From NCBI RefSeq assembly GCF_964204645.1, contig NC_134033.1, forward strand, positions 8,220,231 to 8,284,230: a DNA stretch of 64,000 nt. The letters run 5' to 3'. The notes beneath the pieces are model-generated. The model worked only from the letters and a program-made list of their open reading frames with translations, searched no databases and was not told the DNA's origin. How positions within the stretch are numbered: position 1 is the stretch's first letter; each line of letters begins with the position of its first letter. Positions 45,763 through 57,050 of this stretch are shown one piece after another. The stretch comes from Tubulanus polymorphus. Taxonomy: Eukaryota > Nemertea > Palaeonemertea > Tubulaniformes > Tubulanidae. The translations under genes were made by a program, and so were the position numbers.

Positions 45763-46785
45763 AGTTTCAACTTAAGACTAAAATTGGTTTGATAAATTGG
45801 CTTTAATATCAATCTGGTTTTAAAGGCCAGATTAAATTCAAACCTAGAGACCAATCTTAACTTCAACTAGGGGCTGATTGAATTGATCTTTTTTAACTTA
45901 TACCTAGGGGTTATGAAGTGCCTTTTAAAGCAAAATCTAAAAAGTAAACGTTTGGCAATCAAAATGACAGGGATCTAGAATACAATGGCTAAATTTCACC
46001 TCAGGTCAACATTTCAAAGCTTCATTTTATTCTTACTTCCAAAAAGTGGCCTTTTTTACAGATTTCTCTCATGTAAATGAGGGGCAGATTTAGGGGGTAG
46101 TCTAGGGGGTCAAGACCCCTACCCTTGCAAAAAAGTTGCCCTTTTCATCATGACAGAAATAGTTTAAAACCGCAAATTTGACACTCATCCTCTTGGAATT
46201 CTTATCGTTTAGGATGTATTTCTTAAAAATAAAGGACCAATGGTCCAGTGGCTTGCCAAACTAGTGTAAAGTAAAAGATTTGCCATGTATAGGCTACTAG
46301 TAGGCAAAAATTTATTTCATTGAAAATTTTCAAAAGAAAAAATATACATGTATCAAAAAGGACTTGTTTTTGGTCAGTGATAACTGATTTTTTAACGAGA
46401 ATGAAATCTTCGAAAAATCGATTTTTGGAATTTTTGCCTCGACAAATTAATATTCATGATTTTTATACATTCATTAAATGACATATAAAACAACTAAAAC
46501 TATGAGTGACCCGGCAAAGTGAGAGCCTGGGTTTTTTATTGGAGGTTTTTCATTATCATACAGCCTAATTAGGAAAGAAGCTCCTAAGTCTAGTTGAGGC
46601 CAGTGCGGGATATTGACGAAATAAAAGTTTATCGACTGACATGGTTTTTAATAATTTATGTTGTGCCACTACACTACAATGAGGTTTATAATGAATGTAC
46701 AGCTATGTTCAATTACCCTGCAGTGGGATGTTTTACAGAGTTTAAGTTATTTCATACTGAAAATAACACTGAACTCTATAGGTTA

Positions 46786-47234
46786 GGCCAAATAAAAAAA
46801 ATTTGTCTTTTATCGTCCCCGCCCGACCCTACGAAAAAATACCCGACCCAATTTTTTTTTTATTGTGTTCTATTTTGGTTCCAATCGAAAATATTTGCCA
46901 TAGCTACCGTTTCATGTCGATTGTAGGACAGTATAGCAGCAAACAAAACGATTTATCGATCGACGAAGTGCATTCACTGAATAACAAATTGAAGTCAATA
47001 TTCGGTTATGGAGCGTACACAGCGTGGATTTCCGGTTGTGGAGCGTATTTAGATTGATTTTAAAATCTAAGTTAATAAAGTTCTATGAATTGAATTGTAT
47101 TTGTATAGCTTGTGGCGCCACACTTCCAGTCGCATGCCGTGATCTAAAATAAAAAATAAAAATAAAAACCTCCCGCCCTACCCAAGCTTTTTGAAAAAAA
47201 AGGACGATAAACAACTAATTCTTTTTATTTGGCC
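46786..47234. mobile_element. PIF/Harbinger-like MITE
   Basis: 449 bp with ~34-bp inverted ends (GGCCAAATAAAAA...TTTATCGTCC / inverse) and target duplication TTA (46783-46785, 47235-47237). The homologous sequence at 39285-39300 reads ataggttatatcg uninterrupted, giving the pre-insertion site. TTA/TAA duplications and GG-starting ends are typical of PIF/Harbinger. An internal AATAAAG..GAATTGAATTG resembles a LINE tail. Confidence 0.85.
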
Positions 47235-48700
47235 TTATATCGGACAGATTTTCTGATGCCTTCTAGTTTCTTGTAGAAAAATTCCACAGTATTGAATAGT
47301 TGAAAAGCCATCACTTTTTAAATAAACATGTATCAAAAAGGACTTGATTTTGGTCAGTAATAACTTATTTTTTAACGAGAATGAAATCTTCGAAAAATTG
47401 ATTTTTGGAATTTTGCCTCGACAAATTAATGTTCATAATTTTTATACATTCATAAGATGACATATAAAACAACTAAAACTATGAGTGACCCGGCAAAGTG
47501 AGAGCCTGGGTTTTTTATCGGAGGTTTTTCATAATCATACAGCCCAATTAGGAAAGAAGCTCCTAAGTCTAGTTGAGGCCAGTGCGGGTTATTGACGAAA
47601 TAAAGTTTATCGACTGACATGGTTTTTAATAATTTCACGATAGGATTGCCTTTAGTTGGCAGGCAAGCTTACATCTTCACTCAGAATCGTTGTTACGCAT
47701 GACCTGCGCCTTGGCGCGCATTATCTATAACTGATACATACAAGCAGTGAACACGAGAGTATCAGGCGATATTGCCTATGCGACTGTACACGCCTGTTTT
47801 CAATGCGAACGCTCATTACTTTGCCGTGAATAACAAACTAATACAAATAATCAGGCTCCAAAACGGATCGTTAATGCGAACATTAAATGAAATTACTTCA
47901 ATTAATGATGATAAAACAATTATTCCAGTCGTGTAAATATCAGACTCATCTTAAAAAATTTGAAGCTATCAGCTGATCAGTATCATCAGTGAATCAGCCG
48001 TGTGTGGCGAACACAGAAGTAAATTTCCGCAATTTGAAACAAGAAGTTCGTCAGATATCTTGATGCAACGTTACCTGATGCACGGGATTTCAAAACTAGA
48101 TGAATCATTGAACACATTGCACACAATAAATCGTTATATCATACGCCTTGAGTATCAGTATTCGCACTAGAAATGATGAATATGAACCTTTTCAAATTGT
48201 GCCGCCATTTTGTTTAGCGAAATAACGCGCACCTGCTGATCCACAAAATTAACATATTCAACGAATGCTATGACATCATGATGGAGTTCAAACCGGGTCA
48301 ACACAAATTACATATAACCGAGATTTTGGGGGGTTTCGTCTTTGAAAGCCCATAACTACCGAACAAAGCATTGGATCTTTACGAGATGAAGTTCTTCCGA
48401 TGCAAATAGCATTGAATTTTCACACGTGTTATTTTGGACAGTTTAAGATGCTGCATAGAAAACGTGCTCAAATAAATCGAATTTTTGACCTTTTTTTGGT
48501 TAATTTCTCAAAAGATATGAAACCCATGGCTTTCAACTTTTCGCACCATAAAGAAAATCAAATTACGAAATATATTTTTGCTTAATCCGCTCAATTCGCC
48601 CATTAGTAGTGAAATTACAGGCTACTGAAATTGCGTCTTGAGTGTGCTAAAAATAGCTTCGAGCGTAGTGTATTAAGCATACGAATGATTATCGATCGAC

Positions 48701-48814
48701 CTGGACCCAGTTCCACAGTTGTGGGTTAGAGTTAACTCTGAGTTAAAGTTAGTTCATTTTCAATGATTTAACTCAGAGTTAAATCATAACTCGGAACTGT
48801 GGAACTGGACCCAG
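48701..48814. mobile_element. 114-bp foldback MITE
   Basis: CTGGACCCAGTTCCACAGTT and its inverse AACTGTGGAACTGGACCCAG, with pairing of about 45 bp per arm (TTAACTCTGAGTTAAA inside). Absent from the matching place in repeat X copy A (atcggccagaccg), so it is a real insertion. Close to the collagen exon at 48979. Confidence 0.75.
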
Positions 48815-48978
48815 ACTGTTGACATAGGCTTGCTAACACGAGCCAAAAATAGTGAGTGTGGGACCCGGGACCCAGCCATTGGCCTTTGACATGGTTGCTT
48901 TATCCAAGAAATACCTTGTTTTTTCTTCTGGACCCAAGCCTTCCAATTTTCCTTGATTTGCCCCTGATGAATACTTAC

Positions 48979-49068
48979 CAGTTTCTCCTTTGACTCCATT
49001 TTTGCCATCCAATCCCAATCGTCCATCGGCTCCTGGTTTTCCAATGTCACCCATTTCACCTTTTCTGC
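48979..49068 (-). CDS. Collagen IV exon, helix
   Basis: Acceptor tgttttacag, donor gtaagt; 90 nt, phase 1 to 1. Encodes GRKGEMGDIGKPGADG... without breaks. The next intron contains the BEL element and a complex repeat region. Confidence 0.92.
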
Positions 49069-49211
49069 CTGTAAAACATTTATATAACGCAAAAAACGTT
49101 GAACTCATTTCGAGTCAATTCTATCTGAAAACAATGGAATCAAGTCCTGATTTTTATATTATCTGAAAGGGCTTGAATTTCAAGCCGCAAAAGTTCATTG
49201 AAAAAACTTAC

Positions 49212-49382
49212 CACTTAATCCGATCATTCCATTGGGTCCAATTTCACCAGGAATACCGGGACGGCCATTACTACCTCGGAGCCCACGAGCACCATCATTG
49301 CCAGAATCACCCTTTTGCCCTCTTACTCCCGGAAATCCAGCCAAACCTCGCTCTCCTCGTTCTCCTTTCTCTCCAGTCAAAC
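49212..49382 (-). CDS. Collagen IV exon, helix
   Basis: Acceptor gttttcag, donor gtaagt; 171 nt, phase 1 to 1. 57 codons of unbroken Gly-X-Y from GLTGEKG to GMIGLSG, the cleanest helical exon in the window. Confidence 0.94.
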
Positions 49383-49461
49383 CTGAAAACTTCCACATTT
49401 AAGAGCCAACAAATCTTTACCAAAATACAAATCATTTCATTAGCTAGTTGTTTGAGCTTAC

Positions 49462-49575
49462 CTGATTTTCCATCTGCTCCATCACGACCAGGGAAACCAT
49501 TCGGTCCTGGTCTGCCAGTACCTTGTTCTCCTTTTGGTCCTTGGATTCCTGGTAAGCCGCTTACCCCTGAATTAC
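49462..49575 (-). CDS. Collagen IV exon, helix
   Basis: Acceptor tgttttatag, donor gtaagc; 114 nt, phase 1 to 1. Encodes GNSGVSGLPGIQGPKG..., with a two-residue break at GTGRPG. Confidence 0.92.
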
Positions 49576-49766
49576 CTATAAAACAGTAATTGCATATCAA
49601 CTGCTAATATGATCAAATAAAATGCCATCAAATGCATTTTGTATACTGTGTATGAAGTTTGTTGAAAATATATTTCTATAAATCAAACGATAAACAAGAT
49701 TCACTGCCCCCATTTCCAATTTCACTGCCCTCCTCAAAAATTCACTGCTTTTCACAGCCGTGAGGG

Positions 49767-49978
49767 ATTTTTTTTTCAATTCCCTGCTATTCATTAATTT
49801 TACAGCCCGCGACAAACCTTGTTTACCTAAAAGGCCCGGATTGTTAAATAATAACATGACTTTCATGTTTCAACATTTTTGTTTGTTGAGCCAATCAGTG
49901 CGCATTATAAAATATTTAGCCAAGGCATATACTGGCAGAGGTTTTCTTTAACAAACTTCACTGAGGTTCATACATGAA
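49767..49978. repeat. Local duplication, source copy
   Basis: Near-identical to 51210-51420, same orientation, same intron. Contains a 9-nt exon-like motif (49818-49826, minus strand). Confidence 0.85.
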
Positions 49979-50698
49979 CCAATCAAAATAGGCCAACTCA
50001 ATCAATAATTTTTTTCACTTTTACAAGTGGAACTGGAGCCATTTCACCCGAACTTATCATGGTTTGCCCTACCCAACCAATGTTTGTTTGTTGATGGGCC
50101 TGTTAGATACAAATTCATTGACCACAGGTGCCTCAACATGTACATCATGAACATGTAGGACGTGTACATATTACATGATAAAAACCATTTGTAGTAAAAA
50201 GATAATTGTTATTTTTGCTAATTTTGAGATCTGCACAATGCCGCTCATTAATCGAGGTTATCAACTAAGGGCAAAATTTCTGTTGGAAGATTTAAAGGGA
50301 ACGCTAATTGAAAATGATGATGATGAATGATTTAACAGCAGCTTAGTGAAATTTACTGTTTATTCCGTTTTCCCATTAATTCTTGTATTGTACCATCTAC
50401 ACAATCTGAAATCTTGTGTTCAATGCAGTGCTCTTTGGAAGAAGAGTTCATAGAGCACAGTTTAGGACATTCTGTCCGATAACAAAATTAATACAAACAA
50501 GGCAATTCGATACTACGTATCTATGTCCCCCGCGATAGCCAGTAGGGAATGAATGACCCCTGAAGACACTGATCTTTGGTATAGAAAAATGATGAGTGTA
50601 TCCAGGGATAACCATACTATGAAGTATCATTTTCCTGCTATGAATGGTTATTAGGGTTTTCTGACTTTCGTCGAAAACCCTCTTGAAATTCTGTTGAT

Positions 50699-50758
50699 TA
50701 TTATTATTATATATTTTCCGCCGATTTCGTCAAATAAAATTCATCTTCATTCAGATTC
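50699..50758. repeat. Local duplication, source copy of a 60-bp piece
   Basis: ttattatatattttccgccgatttcgtcaaa...cattcagattc recurs at about 51152-51209, immediately joined to the 51210-51420 copy. Confidence 0.75.
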
Positions 50759-50759
50759 G

Positions 50760-50915
50760 GCAACTGACAGCTTCGAAACGAAATGTATAAATTGATACTG
50801 TAATAACGGTCTCTCTGAACCAACAGATTGTCTGAATGTACTTTCCATCCTATTTGAAACTTAAAATTACTTATTAGGTTACTGTAAATAAAGAATTGAA
50901 TTGAATTGTTAGACA
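50760..50915 (+). repeat. Probable 5'-truncated LINE 3' end
   Basis: Ends ctgtAATAAAGAATTGAATTGAATTG, a polyadenylation signal followed by a short (AATTG) tail, like the minus-strand insert at 56003-56222. Confidence 0.45.
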
Positions 50916-51151
50916 ACAAGCACCGGCGAAATAAAAGTTTGTGACGTCATTTAGTAAGTAAATAAAGGAGGGCTCCGAGAATTTCCAAATCGCGGGGGAC
51001 TATACAGGGGTTAGACCATTCAACCAAAAAGAGGATTGCTCCGATAATATCCAAATCATCTCTTTTTATTTTTTCCATCGAATACCCGGTAATTAATTTT
51101 TCCTTTCGATCACATGCATCCAGAAAACCCGTTATCGCTGCTTTGCAGCTA

Positions 51152-51420
51152 TATTTATTATATATTTTCCGCCGATTTCGTCAAATGAAATTCATCTTCA
51201 TTCAGATTCATTTTTTTTCAATTCCCTGCTATTCATTAATTTTACAGCCCGCGACAAACCTTGTTTACCTAAAAGGCCCGGATTGTTAAATAATAACATG
51301 ACTTTCATGTTTCAACATTTTTGTTTGTTGAGCCAATCAGTACGCATTATAAAATATTTAGCCAAGGCATATACTGGCAGAGGTTTTCTTTAACAAACTT
51401 CACAGAGGTTCATACATGAA
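51152..51420. repeat. Composite copy of two upstream segments
   Basis: 51152-51209 copies 50699-50758 and 51210-51420 copies 49767-49978, fused without a gap and in the same orientation. It ends 130 bp before the collagen exon at 51551. Confidence 0.8.
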
Positions 51421-51550
51421 GTATGTTCGAAGTTGTAAAACAACTTCGAACCAAAAACAGAAAATCCGTATTATAGACATTGACAAAGTGTCAGTTCCTG
51501 TCATCTCGCTATAACATGTATAGAAATATATTCTACACAATTATAGTTAC

Positions 51551-51704
51551 CTTGAAGACCTTTTAATCCTTCTGGACCTCGAACACCTGGTATACCCGGA
51601 GATGGTCGTTCGCCCATTTCTCCTCGTTCACCCTTCTGCCCATCAGGACCCATATCACCTGGTAGTCCACGGGTGATGGCTGGACCAGGTCTACCGGATT
51701 CACC
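51551..51704 (-). CDS. Collagen IV exon, helix
   Basis: Acceptor gtatttcag, donor gtaact; 154 nt, phase 0 to 1. Begins GESGRPGPAITRGLPG and contains a second break (GERPSPGIPG). Ends GLKGLQ plus the first base of a Gly codon. Confidence 0.93.
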
Positions 51705-52063
51705 CTGAAATACACAATAACCTAGAAGCATTTTATTGAATTTAAACACTTGGCATGGTTCTTTTCACAATCCCCAGAAAAAAATGCATTGTCTTCACAC
51801 AAAGCCCATTCTTGTTTATCCAACTACAAATTACAAATACAGTACAACGGTACAATATTCGATCACTCAAAATGATCATCAAAAGAATTCTGTATCTAAG
51901 GAAAACATGGCTAAACAATGAGATATGCCGGTTGATAAAAAGCCATAGGTTGTATTTCTTGCTGATTTCGCAGTGACTTAGGACGTTCAGTGGGATTTCT
52001 GGCATTAATTAAGGTACTGTACTTATGTCAGACAATGTTACACAGACTTCGCAGCTTGCATAC

Positions 52064-52275
52064 CTTCATGCCTTTAAGTCCATCACGACCAGGACGACCA
52101 ATCATTCCTCTTAAGCCAGTTCGACCCAGGATACCTCCTGGGCCACGATCCCCAATCATACCTCGTGGTCCCGGTCGACCATCTACACTGATTCCCTCAT
52201 ATCCTATTTCACCTTTTTGACCTTTGAATCCTGGTCGGCCTGGCAATCCAGCTGGGCCTATGTCACCGGGGTCAC
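52064..52275 (-). CDS. Collagen IV exon, helix
   Basis: Acceptor tttaatttag, donor gtatgc; 212 nt, phase 1 to 0. Encodes [13 protein letters not shown]... ending GRDGLKGMK, with one break (GYEGISVDG). Confidence 0.93.
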
Positions 52276-52800
52276 CTAAATTAAAAAATGTTTCAATGCA
52301 ATATATCATAATCATTAATCATAGGTTTCATTGAAGATGTGCCTGGCTCAACAACTGAACCTGGTTCTAAATTTCACTCTTAAGCAGACCTGCCAACATT
52401 GAGTTTGACTATGTCTGAACAATTCTGAATTTTGCCAGTAACATATAAGAGTTTCTCAGTAATATCACCAGTTTGACAGATTACACAATGGTTCCAAAAT
52501 GTCTGAGTGTACTTTTCAAATTAGCCCGCAACTAATTGGAGTTTCCCAGTAACATTTATTGGAGTTTCCCAGTAACAGCACTGGTATCCCTATCCAAGGT
52601 GGGTTAGTTGAATTTGAGAAAATCATGAATAGATTTGAATCTAATCTGAGAAGAAATCGAGCATTGATGTTATTTTATCCCAACTAAATCACTAGTGGAA
52701 TCCTTGATACTGCTGAAGTATATCACTGAAGAGTTGTCATCTAAAGCTTAAAAATTCACTCAATCACAAACTATATGTAAATGGTAAAACTAAAGGCTAC

Positions 52801-52911
52801 CTGGGCGTCCTCGAATTCCATCAGTGCCATCAATTCCCGGGAAACCGTCAGAGCCTTTGTCTCCCTTGACAACATTCCAGACTCGCAGCGGTGCTTCATC
52901 GCCTTTCTCAC
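52801..52911 (-). CDS. Collagen IV exon, helix with a 10-residue interruption
   Basis: Acceptor tatcaacag, donor gtagcc; 111 nt, phase 1 to 1. Starts GEKGDE, breaks the repeat with APLRVWNVVK, then resumes GDKGSDGFPGIDG. The interruption is rich in hydrophobic residues and includes a Trp, typical of flexible sites in type IV helices. Confidence 0.88.
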
Positions 52912-53369
52912 CTGTTGATAAGATATAGATATCAAGGTCACACAAATTTGTAACTCTCACATCAGTTTTTTTAAAGTATCTTTTACCAGTGAACTCAGTG
53001 ATCATTAAAGATTAGATTGAAAAATTTTGGTTTTGGCTACAAGTTTTTCCCTACTTGGGGCCATTTTCTGCATTTTCACGAGCTGCTTTTCAGTAATTAA
53101 CAGCATGAAGTTTTGTGGGTTTTTCTTCAACCAAATCACTGGTTTTGTCAATTCAGGATTCATTCGTTTTCCCCTTAGGTAAGAGTGCAGTTTACCTCAC
53201 CATTCCGTCAGTGTAGGTAAAGATTAGGGTGATTGGTTAGGTAAAGGACATTACCATTACCGAGTTTACTTAATAGTCCATTGACTTTGTAAGAATTATT
53301 GACACTGAGTGAAATATAAATAAGGGGGACATAATACTACTAATCCTTTCCTGAGAGGTATGAAAAAAA

Positions 53370-54095
53370 GAAATTGGAGTCCAGGGACACCGTGCCACTT
53401 GGGAGGTAGCTTCAAATGCTCAATAATCTAACAATTCAATATTCAACAATCCCTGGTGACTGTATACTGAAATCAATGACCTTGAAAACTTACCACAATC
53501 ATAGAAATACTAAGATATTCTACTATTCAACACCCCCTGGTGGCCATACAAAACCAAATGACTGTGAAACTCATAGAACACACAATTATAAAACATGTCA
53601 TGAGCTACAATTTCGAAATTGATTGTTGTAACAAAATATGCCTAGGTACCAATATAATTTGGAAATACTAAGTTATTGTACTATTCAATGCCCTGGTGAC
53701 CATATACAAAAACCAATGACCTTGAAACTCACCACAATCATAAAATAAGTCATGAGCTACAACTTAGCATTTGATTATGATTACAAAATATCGATAGGTG
53801 CCAATATAAATACACTGGTGGCAATATAAATATACTGGTGGCAAGAACAAAGAATTGGGTCATCCCAATACCACATGAGGAGATAGATGTATCCTATGCC
53901 TGTACTAATAAAATTCAAATATTAAGAGCCAGTGCTAAAAAAATTCAAATAAGTTAAACCCTGTTGATATTTTCCTCAAAAAACCTTTTCCACCTACAAA
54001 AGAGTACTGATAGCAATAAGATGGCAACCATTGCGTGATAATTGGCTGATCGAAAATACCTATCTGATTTATTAAGTCCAAAGTGGGCTGAAATT
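53370..54095 (+). mobile_element. Pearl/HINE-like element, copy 7, decayed
   Basis: Left end gagtccagggacaccgtgcc, three degraded modules (ccctggtgac at about 53450, 53535, 53690), a partial right segment, and a 3' remnant aagtccaaagtgggctgaaa without hairpin. More diverged than the other copies. Confidence 0.65.
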
Positions 54096-54235
54096 TATAT
54101 CATTACAAAACAATTCTATTGGTTTTTCAAATCAATAGTTTGAGAAGTGCAAAAGAACTAATACATAACCCAAGGGCTGCCAACAAACCTAAATTCTTTA
54201 ATCAAGTAACTATATTCAGGGATTGACACAGATAA

Positions 54236-54402
54236 CCAGGGGACAGGTAGCCATTCTCAGAGACTGTCCCAGACAATCAGGGGATAGTAAGCCATTATCA
54301 GGTACTGAAACTGACATTCAGGGACAGTAAGCTGTAGTAGGCACTGTTCCTGGAAATCAGGATGATAAACCTTTTTCAGCGACTGTTTCTGACAAATAAG
54401 AG
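54236..54402. repeat. ~40-bp minisatellite
   Basis: caggggacag / cagggg-type starts at about 54237, 54279, 54319 and 54358 with shared agtaagccattatcaggtactgt. Four imperfect units. Confidence 0.6.
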
Positions 54403-54786
54403 CCCGATTTCAAGAGCAGGTTTTTTACTTTTTATTCGAATTAGGTGATAATTTCGAATTAAAAATGCTTAATATGGATCAGTTAATTCAATGATTAAAT
54501 CTGTTTCACAAACGCGAATTAATGAAAAAAAAGTTAAGTTGAATTATCTCTGAAGTTAATTCCAAATTAGCTTCGCACAATACATTAGTCCTATAACCTG
54601 AACAAAATTACAATTGAATTTGAATGTTATGTATTTTCTTTGAATTCAGGGTTAAATTTCCAGGTTAATTCAAATCAAAGTTATTTTGCGTTTGTTAAAC
54701 GGGCATCGAAAATTAATAAGGTTGGCAACACTTTACTAAAACTAGCAATGAACTAATGCAAGTTTAGAGTTTATTTGCAATCTTAC

Positions 54787-54795
54787 CTTGTTGAC
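54787..54795 (-). CDS. Candidate 9-nt collagen IV microexon (Gly-Gln-Gln)
   Basis: The minus strand reads cgctttag | GTCAACAAG | gtaaga: a pyrimidine-rich acceptor, nine bases and a strong donor. It is phase 1 to 1, so it adds exactly one Gly-Gln-Gln triplet between the exons ending at 61928 and starting at 52911, which themselves join in phase 1. It can therefore be included or skipped without a frame change. Two 9-nt Gly-X-Y exons are known in human COL4A5 as alternative exons, so there is precedent. No transcript evidence is available here. Confidence 0.55.
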
Positions 54796-55108
54796 CTAAA
54801 GCGATAAAGAAGCGAAGCAAAATAATGAATAAATTGAGTAAGCAAATTAAAAGGCATATTTCGTATCCTGGCATTTACTAAAGCTATGAATACATTTTAG
54901 GCAAATGATATAAAAGCAGATGTTAAAATAAAGCTGTAAGATTATTTTTCATCAAGTTGAAACATTATTCATTTGATGTGATATCATTGACGTTAGCAGA
55001 AACACAAAGTAGACAACTGTAGATACGCTAGTAGCTTGTATATTGGAATGTAGGCAAGCTATGAAATGTAGGTACGCAGTACACCACAAAGTATAATGAC
55101 ATTTTCTC

Positions 55109-57050
55109 AACTAGGGGTCCAGGGACACCATGCCTACTTGGAAGTGGTTTCTAATGCTCAACAATCTAACAATTTCAATATTCAACGCCTCCATCCAATG
55201 ACCTTGAAAAAAATTTCAATGACCTTGAAACTCTCCACAATTGTAGAACATGTCAGCAGCTACGATTTTGAAATTGATTGTTGTAACAAAATATGCCAAG
55301 TTACTATTATAAGTTATTCTACAATACAACACCCTGGTGGCCATATGCAAAGGCCAATGACTTTGAAACTAACCATAAACATAGAACATGTCATGAGCTA
55401 CAACCTTTCAATTGATCATGGTAACAAAATATGCCTAGGTGCCAATATAATAAGGGAATACTATGTTATTGTATTGTTCAACGCCCCCTGGTGGCCATAT
55501 ACAAAAACCAATGGCCTTGAATCTCACCACAATTATAGACCATGTCATGAGCTAGAACTTTCCAATTGATAGTGGTGACAAAATATGCATAGGTACCAAT
55601 ATAATATGGAAATACTAAATCATTGAATTGTTCAACACTCCATGGTGGCCATATACAAAACCAATGACCTCCAAAACTCACCACAATCATAGAACATGTC
55701 AGCAGTTACGATTCTGTAATTGCGGAAACAAACTATGCCTACTTACCAATATAATATGGAAATACTAAGTTATTCTAGTATTCATGCCCATATGACCATA
55801 TGCAAAGCCCAATGACCTCGAAACTATTTTAATTCATAGAACATGCTATGAGCTACAACTTTGCAATTGATCATGGTATCAAAATATGTCTAGGTACCGG
55901 TACCAATATAATTAGGAAATACTAAGCTATTCTACTTTTCAACACCCCTGGTGACTATATAGAATAACTAGTGACCTTGAAACCCACCACAATCATTGAA
56001 CAATTCAATTCAATTCCAAATTTATTGCGTCCTTATAATTACAGAGATTACATGAGACAGACATGGCAATAAAATATACATACAAAGAGACACTGACCAA
56101 TAACAGGAGAAAGAGCAAAAAAACAAACACATTTGAACAATACAAACAGGTGGTTACCAAGTTACTCACAATTGCGAAATTATAAACTACAAAAACAGAA
56201 CAATAAGTCAAGCAGCAAAACATGTCATGAGCTGCAACTTTTCAATTGATTGTGGTAACAAAATATGCATAGGTACAAATATAATATAGAAATTCTAAGT
56301 TATTGCATTGTTCAATGCCCCCTGGTGGCCATATACAAAAACTTATGGCCTTGAAACCCACCACAATCAAAGAACACGTTATGAGCTACAACTTTGATTT
56401 TGGTAACAAAATATGCTTAGGTATCAATATAATGTGGAAATACATTTTTCCACCAACGAATGAGTACTGATGACACCAAGATGGCCGACAATTGCGTCAT
56501 AATTGGCTGATCAAAAATACCTGTCTTGGGTATAAAAGACCTCTTTTCAAAGAAGACCTCTTTTCAAAGAATACCCATCACAAATTGCGATGAAAAATGG
56601 CAAAACATTAGGAAGTTACAGGACTCAGAATTCAGGCCAAAATTGACATTTTTGGGCACAAAAAAGGTCACAGCATTTTGAGTCCGATCAACCCAATTTT
56701 GTTCATGCGGATGGGCCCTCGGGGGATACAAATATATCTGAAAGATAAAGGTAATTGATATGCGTCTTTAAAATTTCCCTCGAAAACTTCAAAAATGTGT
56801 AAAAAGTGCTGAATTTGGCGAACAACAATGGCTGCAAGTCGGCCATCTTGAATCTGAGAGGGCTAGTTTTTGGGCTGAAGATATGTGTATACACCAAATA
56901 TCAAGTCACTACCTTGAAGCGTCTTCAAAACTTCCCAAAATAACTGGATTCCGTCTACGGATGGACGAATGGACGAACAGAATGGACAGATGGAGGAGGA
57001 CGAAAAGTGAACGCGATAGCCCGCTGGGACTAAAGTCCCAAGTGGGCTAA
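55109..57050 (+). mobile_element. Pearl/HINE-like element, copy 8, longest
   Basis: Left end AACTAGGGGTCCAGGGACACC; about seven modules of variable integrity; interrupted by a LINE fragment at 56003-56222; full right segment, ggatggacgaatggacg tract, 3' hairpin TGGGACTAAAGTCCCA and GTGGGCTAA. It ends 40 bp before the P-like transposon. Confidence 0.8.
56003..56222 (-). mobile_element. 5'-truncated non-LTR retrotransposon fragment
   Basis: The minus strand ends ggacgcAATAAAtttggAATTGAATTGAATTG: polyadenylation signal and short tandem tail. It interrupts a module of pearl-like copy 8 (catcattgaac | aacatgtcatgagc). No RT motif remains in about 220 bp. Confidence 0.65.

Larger units (their letters stand above)
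46224..48835. repeat. Dispersed repeat X, copy B, with X-Y-X composite duplication
   Basis: Starts AAATAAAGGACCAATGGTCC as in copy A. 46341-46652 is repeated at 47321-47632. Between them 46653-47323 is a copy of 39161-39380 carrying the Harbinger-like MITE. A 530-bp insertion absent from copy A lies at about 47640-48168, and a short MITE at 48701. The rest aligns with 1090-1170 and 2007-2470. Confidence 0.72.

Noticed and set aside
46803-47057. 84-codon ORF inside the Harbinger-like MITE
   Set aside because: No transposase motif, and it lies mostly in AT-rich non-coding MITE sequence.
49597-49866. Possible collagen exon on the minus strand beginning GKQGLSR
   Set aside because: After one Gly-X-Y triplet the frame has no collagen pattern and no donor; only the 9-nt microexon reading is worth keeping, as a finding.
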